A DNA stretch of 64,000 bases from the NCBI GenBank assembly GCA_018402015.1, contig JAGYJL010000003.1, positions 1 through 64,000 of the forward strand, read 5' to 3'. The stretch comes from Flavobacteriales bacterium. Its GTDB lineage: Bacteria; Bacteroidota; Bacteroidia; UBA10329. Made by a program: the position numbers and the translations under genes. Each line of letters starts with the position of its first letter. Position 1 is the stretch's first letter. Positions 10,082 to 17,547 of the stretch are shown here, in pieces. The notes beneath the pieces are model-generated. The model was not told the DNA's origin. It did no database searches and worked only from the letters and a program-made list of their open reading frames with translations.

Positions 10082-10492
10082 TCAAGGAAACACTACTTTG
10101 AGTTTCTGAGAATTGCACACCAAATAAAGCATTACTTCGTTGGCTTCCTGAAGGAAGTTCCAGCCTTTCTTTTTCAAGGCATTCATCACCGAACGTTTCA
10201 ACTAAGCTTAGCCAATATTTGGTCTCCTTTGCCTCTTTTCGACTTAGTTTATTCAGAACAGGAAGTCCTTCTTACTCAAACCATCATTGGCTTCAAGGTA
10301 GTTTGCTCCTACGGAGCCTGATGAACAGACAACTGTTTCCCATCTTCTCAGTTAGCAAGTCCAATTTCAATTCTGGACAAATCTTCTAACTCGTTTGGCC
10401 AGATTTCCCAGGTTCTTTCTTCAAGGTCATATTTCTTCTCTGTGCCCACGTTTCAAAATTTAGTTTTCCTTTTTTGTTTCGACTTTCTTCAT
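10082..10492 (-). pseudogene. Four-helix-bundle protein, 23S rRNA intervening-sequence protein family (frameshifted)
   Basis: Reconstruction gives YDLEERT..FG..VRRFV, then SVGANYLEAND, SKKDFLFRI, SRKEAKETKYWL and a C-terminal LLQEANEVMLYF helix. This is the TIGR02436/PF05635 four-helix-bundle family, first seen in intervening sequences of 23S rRNA genes but mostly found, as here, as stand-alone chromosomal genes. There is no rRNA nearby. The family forms pentameric bundles in known structures; its role is unclear. The ATG at 10492 is the likely start. Confidence 0.7.
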
Positions 10493-10607
10493 TTTTGCTT
10501 CAGATCTTAAAACCATCTGTTCATAATCGTTTCAGATTTCTTCATTTCAGTTCGGTTTTCTACCTCACTAGGTACATTTGAACTCAACGAATTTAAAAAT
10601 CCCACTT

Positions 10608-11884
10608 ATGCAACACTGACAAAGAAATATTTGACCTCGTGAGAAGGGAGAATCATCGCCAATTGGAAGGAATTAGACGGTGCATCCGAGAATTTCGTGA
10701 GCCACTCAGGTAGTAAGGCGCAAGGTTCCGTTCTGACGAATAAGTACGCAGAAGGACTTCCAGGAGCGCGTTATTATGGTGGATGTGAGTTTGTTGATCG
10801 GGTTGAGAATTTGGCTCGCGAAGGCAAAAGAACTTTTCAACTGTGGTTGTGAACGTACAGCCGCATTCTGGTGCTTCAATAATTCTGCAGTTGCGCGTTG
10901 GCTTGTTTGAAGCCTGGCGATAGTATTCTAGGTTTCGACCTATCGCATGGCGGACGCTGACTCATGGTTCTCCAGTTAACTACAGCGGTATTCTTTACAA
11001 AGCGCATTTCTATGGTGTTGGTCGCGGAACAGGAACAGTAGATTATGACGCGCCATGGAAGTAACGGCCAAGGAATGCAAACCGAAGCTCATTATTGCTG
11101 GTGCATCTGCCTATAGTCGCAGTGGGATTACAAGCGTATGCGAGAGGGTGCAGATGAGGTAGGTGCGCTTTTAATGGCAGATATTCTCATCCGTCTGGAT
11201 TGATTGCAAGAGGACTGCTTACCGATCACTATGGAAGATTGCCACATCATAACTACAACCACCCATAAAACGCTTCGTGGACCCCGTGGTGGAATGATCG
11301 CTGGTTGGAAGAACTTCCAATCCATGGGGACTCACCACCTCAAAAGGCACTGTGAAGAAAATGAGCATGTTGCTCCAATAGTGCAGTGTTCCACTGGAGA
11401 TACAAGACGGACCATTGGAGCATGTAATTGCTGCCAAAGCTGTTGCCTTTGGTGAAGCACTTTCCGATAGTTACCTCCAGTATTGTGTGCAAATGGTAAA
11501 GAATGCCAAAGTGATGGCTTCTGAATTTGTTGACAGGAGATTACAAAAGATAAATCTCAGGTGGAACGGATAATCATTCCATGTTGATTGATGCTTCGTT
11601 CTAAGGGCGTAACCGGTAAAGATGCCGATGCTGCACTCGGTAAGGCAGAGATCACGGTGAATAAGAACATGGTTCCGTTTGATGACCAACCGCCAATGAT
11701 CAGTTCGGGTATCCGAGTGGGAACACCAGCCATTACAACCCGCGGTTTGAAAGAACAAGAAGTAAAAACGATTGTTGACCTCATGGACCGCGTGATTACA
11801 AATTCAGAAAATGAAGCTGTGATTGCGGAAGTGAAAAAAGAAGTACATGAATTGATGAGCGGACGACCGCTTTTTGCATACTAA
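10608..11884 (+). pseudogene. glyA: Serine hydroxymethyltransferase (frameshifted; clean C-terminus)
   Basis: The start region reads DKEIFDLV, then [31 protein letters not shown], the PLP-enzyme signature. Later pieces include [38 protein letters not shown] and the NSMLID region. The last 100 codons (11588-11884) are clean and end [11 protein letters not shown]. The enzyme interconverts serine and glycine and charges tetrahydrofolate with one-carbon units. About ten indels break the first two thirds, while the end is intact. The abrupt change inside one gene suggests assembly error. Two bases separate its stop from the thioesterase start. Confidence 0.85.
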
Positions 11885-11886
11885 GA

Positions 11887-12291
11887 ATGGAAGAATTTCA
11901 AGCACAGGTTGACATACAGGTGCGCTTTGGCGATACCGATGCGTTAGGACACGTGAACAACGCAGTTTACCTAAGTTGGATGGAATTGGGAAGAATGGCC
12001 TTTACAGATGCGGTTCTACCAGAAATAGATTGGACCAAAGTAGGGTTCATTCTGGCGCACGTTTCCATCGATTACATGGAGCCCGTTTTCCTAACAGATA
12101 AGGTGAAGGTTTATATGCGTGCTGGCAAAATAGGAGGGAAGAGCGTTGTCTTGGAATGTCTTATTACCAAAGCCGATAAGAAAGGCGAGCGCCCTGCAGC
12201 CAAAGGCACGAATATCATTGTTGCCTTTGATTACCAGGCCAATCAGTCGGTTCCAATTCCGGAGGATTGGAAAACAGCGATGGGTCAGTAA
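11887..12291 (+). CDS. Acyl-CoA thioesterase, hotdog fold (YbgC/4-hydroxybenzoyl-CoA type)
   Basis: 134 residues, normal for the family. The VRFGDTDALGHVNNAVYLSW block is the YbgC/FcbC signature; the aspartate in DTDALGHVNN is the catalytic residue in characterised members. It hydrolyses acyl-CoA or acyl-ACP thioesters; chain-length preference cannot be told. It starts 2 bp after the glyA stop and is convergent with miaE, whose stop abuts it. Confidence 0.85.
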   Translation: MEEFQAQVDIQVRFGDTDALGHVNNAVYLSWMELGRMAFTDAVLPEIDWTKVGFILAHVSIDYMEPVFLTDKVKVYMRAGKIGGKSVVLECLITKADKKGERPAAKGTNIIVAFDYQANQSVPIPEDWKTAMGQ

Positions 12292-12873
12292 TTACCCGTG
12301 AATCTTCTCTTCGTTTCCAAGTTTGCTCATAATTTCTGCTTCGAAATCGAGTAGTGCGTTCCATTTGGCATCCGCTTTTTCACGTCCACCATATTGCCTA
12401 GCAAATTTTAAAAAGAGCGTGTAGTGGTTGGCTTCACTGATCATCAGTTCATGGTAGAAAGCCGCCAGATCTTTGTCTTCAATGTTTTCTGAGAGTACGC
12501 GGAATCTTTCGCAGCTGCGTGCTTCGATCATGGCTGAAATGAGAAGCTCATGTACCAGTTTATCTTCTCTTGCTCCATCCTTCGGAAAGAATTCCAACAA
12601 CTGACGCACGTATTCGTCTCGTCTTGGCTTACCTAATACCAGACCTCGATCGAGAATACGTTTATGCACCATCTGATAATGCTCCAATTCCTCTTTTGCC
12701 AATTCGAGCATGGCATCAACCAGTTCCGATTTCTCTGGATAGTGCACCGTCATGGAAATAGCACTTGAGGCAGCTTTCTGCTCACACCAAGCATGATCCG
12801 TAAGAATCTCTTCAATGTTCTTTTCGGCAATATTGGCCCAGCGCGGGTCAGTAGGTAGTTTCAATCCAAGCAT
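12292..12873 (-). CDS. miaE: tRNA-(ms2io6A)-hydroxylase MiaE
   Basis: 193 residues. The diiron ferritin-like ligands are visible: E..EHYQMVH (EELEHYQ), EARSCERFRVL and SEANHYTLF. The N-terminal MLGLKLPTDPRW and DHAWCEQKAA are typical. MiaE hydroxylates the isopentenyl group of 2-methylthio-N6-isopentenyladenosine-37 in tRNAs that read UNN codons. A TAAATTTGC -7 box ends a few bases before the ATG, so the message may have almost no leader. Confidence 0.93.
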   Translation of the reverse strand: MLGLKLPTDPRWANIAEKNIEEILTDHAWCEQKAASSAISMTVHYPEKSELVDAMLELAKEELEHYQMVHKRILDRGLVLGKPRRDEYVRQLLEFFPKDGAREDKLVHELLISAMIEARSCERFRVLSENIEDKDLAAFYHELMISEANHYTLFLKFARQYGGREKADAKWNALLDFEAEIMSKLGNEEKIHG

Positions 12874-12876
12874 GGT

Positions 12877-12885
12877 GCAAATTTA
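12877..12885 (-). promoter_or_regulatory. -7 box directly before miaE
   Basis: Minus-strand TAAATTTGC matches TAnnTTTGC exactly and ends 4 bp before the miaE ATG. A start of transcription at the usual distance would fall on or next to the initiation codon. Confidence 0.4.
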
Positions 12886-12896
12886 GGGCAAAAGAA

Positions 12897-12924
12897 AACC
12901 GCTTCCGAATAAACGGAAGCGGTT
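12897..12924 (-). terminator. Terminator after the OmpH gene
   Basis: AACCGCTTCCG and CGGAAGCGGTT pair around a short AT loop; on the minus strand the stem is followed by TTTCTTTT. It lies between the ompH stop and the miaE promoter. Confidence 0.8.
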
Positions 12925-12944
12925 CAGAACTGAAATAAATCAGC

Positions 12945-13511
12945 TTACTTTTTCTTTTTACCTGCAGGTTCCTGAACTGGTTCAGCTGGTGCGCCTTCCA
13001 ATTTGATTCCAAGGTCATCTACCACTGCTCTCGTGATGTCAGACCCTTCTGGTCCCCACAATACGATTGAAGTTCCTGAGCCATCAACGGAGTTTAAAAC
13101 GTATTCGTATCCTTTGCTCTTGGCCACTTTCTCCATCGAAGTTCTGATTCTCTGAAGTACAGGCTGCAATAATTCTGATCTTTTCTGTGCCAATTGCTGC
13201 TCAGCTTGTTGAGATGATTGTTGAAGCCCTTTGTCTAACTCAAGACCTTGCTTCTGAAGCTCAACGGCTTTAGCTGTATCTCCTGCTGCAAGAACTTTAT
13301 TGAATTGCTCTACCAGCATGTCAAGTTGCGCTTTCTTGTCATCGATCATTTTTGAAAGGCCTGTTGCATAGATTTTCAGGTCTTCGTTCAGCTTTTCATT
13401 TTCTGGCATAACAGAAAGAATGGCATTGATATCAGCATGTGCGAATTTCTGCGCCATTGACAACGTTGATGTTGCCATGATAAAACTTAGAGAGAGTATT
13501 AGACTTTTCAT
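12945..13511 (-). CDS. OmpH/Skp family periplasmic chaperone
   Basis: 188 residues with a signal peptide (MKSLILSLSFIMATSTLSMAQ), then FAHADINAILSVMPE, a long central coiled coil (about residues 45-115, heptad pattern, Q- and K-rich), and a C-terminal beta segment GYEYVLNSVDGSG ending in GKKKK. This is the Skp architecture: a periplasmic jellyfish-like trimer that holds unfolded outer-membrane proteins on the way to BamA. Terminated by a strong hairpin. Confidence 0.88.
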   Translation of the reverse strand: MKSLILSLSFIMATSTLSMAQKFAHADINAILSVMPENEKLNEDLKIYATGLSKMIDDKKAQLDMLVEQFNKVLAAGDTAKAVELQKQGLELDKGLQQSSQQAEQQLAQKRSELLQPVLQRIRTSMEKVAKSKGYEYVLNSVDGSGTSIVLWGPEGSDITRAVVDDLGIKLEGAPAEPVQEPAGKKKK

Positions 13512-13594
13512 TTTCTGGTTTGAGTGTTAGGAAGCAAAGAACGATAAACATGTTCTTTGAACAAAATATGAGTTCTTAAAAAAATCAAAACGCC

Positions 13595-15808
13595 TTATTG
13601 GTTTGTCAGATTCGATAACAGAATGAACTTTTCGCAGAAAGAAATAAGTTCGGACAACTCTGTCGGTACCACTTAAGTGCCTTTGTTTGCCCAATATAAA
13701 GTTGGTCATGAGCAAGTCGATATTGGGTATGCGATTCCATGAACCTGGATAGCGAAGCGGTAAAGAACTCTCGAACTTCAGCTTCATTTCTCCCTTCAAT
13801 CTAAAGTTGTTGAAAACTTTTTGAAGTTCTGAAAATCAGTATCATCAAATCTGCCAAAGACTGCCAACCGTCGAAAAAGACATTCTTTTCTCTAAAGTAA
13901 ATAACGGTATGTGCTGTGGTGATCGATTACTGCAAACGTTGCTTGACCTGTGACTTTGGTTTGAAATTCTCCTTCGTGCAGATGCACATCTTCGATGCCA
14001 GTTTGTAATCGCCTGTTGTGCCGTTGGGCGATTGTAAACCGGTCTATCGTTTATGTCTGAGCAGGTGAAAACTTTCGAAGGATGCTTTAACAAACAGAAT
14101 AACGCTTGAGTCAATTACGCTAGATGTAGCTATGTTCTGTAATTTCTGTCTGAAGTTAAGGCCCTCAAACCTCCACCCATTGCCCTAAGACCTTTAAACC
14201 TGAGTTATGGATAGCAAATTGTGATGAAGCGTGTGATGTCCCTAGGCCAATGATGTCGAAGGAATTCTCACCCTCCACGCCTGATGTGATTCTCTTCATG
14301 CTCTGCCAAATGCTCCATTACCGTATGATCGATGAATTCTGCCAACGAAGGTCTACAATGATCTTGGAACCCGTGGGAATGACATCCAGTGCTTTCTTCA
14401 GCTGCGAATAGTTAAGGAAGTTGCTGTAACCTTGCACTAACATGGTACGAGTCATCTTCGTCTTCTGCGTAAGACACAACGTTCGGTCTGAACAGAATAG
14501 TGAACATTTTACTACCGAACGTAAACGGATAACATGGAAAATGAGGGTCAGGAAAATTCCAATACCGATACCTATTATCAGATCGAACGCCAACGTTACT
14601 CCTAGGGTAATTCCGAAAATGGTAAACTGATCCCAACCGATTCTATAGATGTTTCTGATCTCTGAAGGGTTGATCAATTTATATCCGGTATGGATAAGGA
14701 TCCCTGCCAAGGCTGCCAATGGGATATGTTGTAGTTGAGAGCCCAAAAGGATAACCAATCCCAAAATGAAAATTGCTTGAAAAACATCCATCAGTTGACC
14801 TTTACCGTTGTGACTAACGCCAACAGAACTGGGAACAATACCGGGAATCACAGGCAACCCACCGATCAGACCACTTATAGAAGTGCCGATTCCCATGGCG
14901 CTCAATTCCTTATTTACGTTTGATTTGCGTTTACGTGGGTCGAGTCTGTCTATGGCCTTAGCGCTTAAAATTCCCTCTATGCTACTGATAACTACAACGG
15001 CCACCACCAAATTCCAGAAACCACTGGTTTTCCAGAGACTGAAGTCTGGAAAAACGACAACACTGCCGATCTCATCGGGAATGTTGATGAGATACTCCTT
15101 GTTTATCGTAAAAAGTACACCGAGAATATTGAAGCTTCCGCCTTCTTGAAAACCAATGCTGTACGAATAGACCTCCGCGACAAGAATAACCCAAACTGCA
15201 GCAGGAATTGCCCTAATTACAGGTATTTCTATCTGCGGATGAATGAACATTATGAGTACGGAAACAAACCCGATGAATGTGATAATTGGGTTTTCGTTGG
15301 CTATGTCATCTGGTATATGAGCGATTGCTTCCAACACCGAGTGGCCGTGGTAATCAACTCCTAGCAATACAGGTATTTGCTTTACAACGATTATTACACC
15401 AACAGCCACTAGCAGACTTTTGATCACTGTTGCTGGAATCAGATCACCGATAATTCCTAGGCGCAAAACGCCTAGTATAAACTGTACAAGACCTGCTGCA
15501 ACTACTGCCGCAATAAACAGTCGGTAACCAAGCAAGATGTCATCTCCGCCAAGAGTCAGCACCGCAGCTGCAGTTACACCGATCAGCATTTTTGGTGTGC
15601 TATGAACTACAACGTTTCCTCCGCTGAACCAAGCAACCAATAAACCACCAATTACACTAGGTATTACTGCTGCCAACGGTGGAACGCCAGACGCAAGTCC
15701 AATACCTAGGCCAAGTGGTATGGTGATAAAGGCAACACTTACCGCAGCACGGAGGTCACCTTTCCACGACTGTTTCCAGCCCTTTAATCCGTTGGAGAAC
15801 AATCTCAT
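13595..15808 (-). pseudogene. SulP family anion transporter with STAS domain and C-terminal extension (3' third frameshifted)
   Basis: The clean part (15808 to about 14400) carries the SulP core: GDLRAAVSVAFITIPLGLGIGLASG, then GGLPVIPGIVPSSVGVSHNGKGQ and about 12 membrane segments. It continues, in shifting frames, through the STAS domain (SKIIVDLR, then FIDHTVMEHLAEHEENH) and a further conserved region (HEGEFQTKVTGQ, IPLFTLEKRMSFFDGWQSFAD, ELISFCEKFI) to a stop at 13595. Bacteroidota SulP proteins commonly have this extra C-terminal region. SulP proteins move sulfate, bicarbonate or other anions. The start ATG overlaps the upstream uspA stop as ATGA, so the two are translationally coupled. 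Confidence 0.8.
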
Positions 15809-16674
15809 GCAACGTCTTTGACTGTTTGGTGCACGATCATTAAACAGCACGGAAGGTCGGAAAGCACATATTCAAGGTCATGGGTGAAAACCCGGTCCAT
15901 TATACCTAATGACGTGTTTGGCGAATTCATTACCAAAAGATCGGCCTGATGTGCTGCCGCATAATGCCCAATTGTATAGCCCGGTTTACCGAAAATGCAC
16001 TTATGCCCTATGGGGAGACTTTTTTCTTCCGCCAATTTATTTTGTAAAGTTGCCAATCGCGCATCCTCCAATTTTTTCAATTCTTTTCTCTTCTGAGCAG
16101 CAAACTCTGCTTGTAGATCATCATCTGCAACATCAATCGTTTTCTTCGGATCTATTTCGTCAATTATGGTAATGTGAGCCGCATCAAGCACTTTTCCAAA
16201 GTAATTAGCAGTTCTCACAGTGCATTCCGTCTTTTCGCTGTTATCTCCCGAAACAACAATTTCTTTGCACTTGTTTCTGATCACAGAACGATCGGTAAGT
16301 AGTAGAATGGAACACTGCGCTTTTCTGCATAGTTTTCTTGCTACAGATCCTGTATAGAATTTGAGTAGATTCTCCTTTTTCTGGGCACCAGCTATTAAAA
16401 GATCCACTTTGTTCTCATTGCAAGAGTCGAGAATGCTCTTTACTGCCTCACCATCTCTGAATTCGATTTTCACCATGTTCAGGTCAAGTTCAGTCTGCGA
16501 TATCATTAATTCCAGTTTCTGCTGTTTGGCCTCTGTTTTGGGTCCAACATGTATAAGAACCAGTCTAGCACCCAGCATTTTCGCAATCCGTGCGCTTTCA
16601 TGAAGGTTGGCCTCGGCATAAGGCGAAAATGCAATGGCGGTGGCAATTGTCTTAAACGGATACGGAACTGACAT
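15805..16674 (-). CDS. Universal stress protein, two tandem UspA domains
   Basis: 289 residues: the first UspA domain covers about 1-135 (TIATAIAFSPYAEANLHESARIAK.. ends LLIAGAQKKENL..SVARKLCRKAQCSILLL), the second about 140-285 (IVVSGDNSEKTE.. ends LLVMNSPN). The G-2x-G-9x-G(S/T) ATP motif seems only partly kept. The gene is coupled to the SulP transporter by an ATGA overlap, so it may tune that transporter or share its regulation. A TTG-17-TAATTTTA promoter candidate lies just upstream. Confidence 0.85.
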   Translation of the reverse strand: MSVPYPFKTIATAIAFSPYAEANLHESARIAKMLGARLVLIHVGPKTEAKQQKLELMISQTELDLNMVKIEFRDGEAVKSILDSCNENKVDLLIAGAQKKENLLKFYTGSVARKLCRKAQCSILLLTDRSVIRNKCKEIVVSGDNSEKTECTVRTANYFGKVLDAAHITIIDEIDPKKTIDVADDDLQAEFAAQKRKELKKLEDARLATLQNKLAEEKSLPIGHKCIFGKPGYTIGHYAAAHQADLLVMNSPNTSLGIMDRVFTHDLEYVLSDLPCCLMIVHQTVKDVA

Positions 16675-16678
16675 ACTT

Positions 16679-16706
16679 TAAAATTATTGGAGCTTACAAT
16701 ATACAA
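16679..16706 (-). promoter_or_regulatory. Promoter candidate for uspA-sulP
   Basis: On the minus strand a TTG is followed after 17 bp by TAATTTTA, close to the Bacteroidota pattern TTG-N17-23-TAnnTTTG (last G replaced by A). Confidence 0.35.
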
Positions 16707-16754
16707 CGGCATACAAATAGCGTTGCTCAGATAATCTTGAATTTGAAATAAAAA

Positions 16755-16776
16755 AAAGAGAGCCGAAGCTCTCTTT
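16755..16776 (-). terminator. Terminator after the MORN protein gene
   Basis: AAAGAGAGC and GCTCTCTTT pair around a four-base loop; a run of seven T follows on the minus strand. Confidence 0.8.
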
Positions 16777-16787
16777 GAAAATTCGAA

Positions 16788-17225
16788 TCATTTGTTCGCT
16801 GGTGGCTCAGCAGGGGTCTGAGTGGGTTTCACTTCTATGTCCTTCGGCAGACCATCCTTAAAGAAACCTTCATACACAGCGTTGGTCATAAGATCACCGG
16901 CCAATTCCCAATGGAAATGACCACGACCGTTCATTTTACCTTCTTTCCAAGCACCGATGTACTTATCGCCATTTGCGTAGGTATAGGTTCCTCTTCCATC
17001 CATCAGGCCATCTTTAAACGCTCCTTTATAAACATCGCCATTTACGAATTCGTAAACACCGTAACCAAAAGAAAGTCCTTTTTTCCATTGGCCTTTGTAC
17101 TGGTCACCATTTTCAAATCGATAAGTTCCGTTGCCTTCGTAGCAATTTCCTTCAATGCACTGAGCATTGGCCAGCGCTGTGGTAGCTATCATTACAACAA
17201 GTAGAAATGCGTGTTTTTTGAACAT
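16788..17225 (-). CDS. Exported MORN-repeat protein
   Basis: About 145 residues from the ATG at 17225 (the frame is open further up from a GTG, but a signal peptide starts exactly here: MFKKHAFLLVVMIATTALANA). Four to five MORN repeats follow: EGNGTYRFENGDQYKGQWKKG, GYGVYEFVNGDVYKGAFKDG, GRGTYTYANGDKYIGAWKEG and GRGHFHWE..NAVYEGFFKDG. Such repeats are 23-residue beta hairpins used for binding or scaffolding; no partner is apparent. The C-terminal tail is proline-rich. A cysteine pair sits just after the cleavage site. Confidence 0.8.
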   Translation of the reverse strand: MFKKHAFLLVVMIATTALANAQCIEGNCYEGNGTYRFENGDQYKGQWKKGLSFGYGVYEFVNGDVYKGAFKDGLMDGRGTYTYANGDKYIGAWKEGKMNGRGHFHWELAGDLMTNAVYEGFFKDGLPKDIEVKPTQTPAEPPANK

Positions 17226-17340
17226 CTGGGTATTTATTACAGTTTGTTTACCTAGGATTAAGCTGCATACAAGATTAATGATTTTTTGAATTTGAACCGA
17301 AGTATCTGAAAAGCTCTTTTCGGCCACTTATGAAAAGTAA

Positions 17341-17349
17341 TACATTTGC
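17341..17349 (+). promoter_or_regulatory. -7 promoter box for tRNA-Pro
   Basis: TACATTTGC is an exact TAnnTTTGC match 11 bp before the first tRNA base. Confidence 0.5.
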
Positions 17350-17359
17350 CACCTGAGCT

Positions 17360-17434
17360 CGGGGTGTAGCTTAGCCCGGTTAAAGTGCGCGTCTGGGGGG
17401 CGCGAGAGCGGTGGTTCGAATCCACTCACCCCGA
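17360..17434 (+). tRNA. tRNA-Pro (anticodon GGG)
   Basis: A full cloverleaf folds: acceptor CGGGGTG/CACCCCG with discriminator A, D stem GCTT/AAGT, anticodon stem CGCGT/GCGCG (one T-G pair) with loop CTGGGGG giving anticodon GGG, and T arm GTGG-TTCGAAT-CCAC. The 3' CCA is not encoded. A -7 box precedes and a terminator follows. Confidence 0.93.
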
Positions 17435-17438
17435 CTTG

Positions 17439-17464
17439 AAAGGCAGCTGATGCTGCCTTTTTTT
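17439..17464 (+). terminator. Terminator after tRNA-Pro
   Basis: AAAGGCAGC and GCTGCCTTT pair around TGAT, followed by a T run. Confidence 0.8.
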
Positions 17465-17513
17465 ATTCCAAAGTTCTTGATGAATTTGAACAACAAAACC
17501 GCCAAAAGACGGT

Positions 17514-17522
17514 TACATTTGC
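17514..17522 (+). promoter_or_regulatory. -7 promoter box for the TonB receptor operon
   Basis: TACATTTGC, exact TAnnTTTGC, 25 bp before the TTG start of the receptor; a TTG lies 25 bp further up, slightly beyond the usual spacing. Confidence 0.45.
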
Positions 17523-17547
17523 ACTCCCTTTTTCAGATTGTTTTAAA

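Noticed and set aside
10082..10492. Intervening sequence of a 23S rRNA gene
   Set aside because: The four-helix protein family fits, but no rRNA sequence flanks it.
13595..14320. Carbonic anhydrase domain fused to SulP
   Set aside because: No Cys-x-Asp..His..Cys zinc motif; the pieces match the Bacteroidota SulP C-terminal extension instead.
17226..17327. Longer N-terminus for the MORN protein
   Set aside because: It would bury the signal peptide that starts exactly at 17225.
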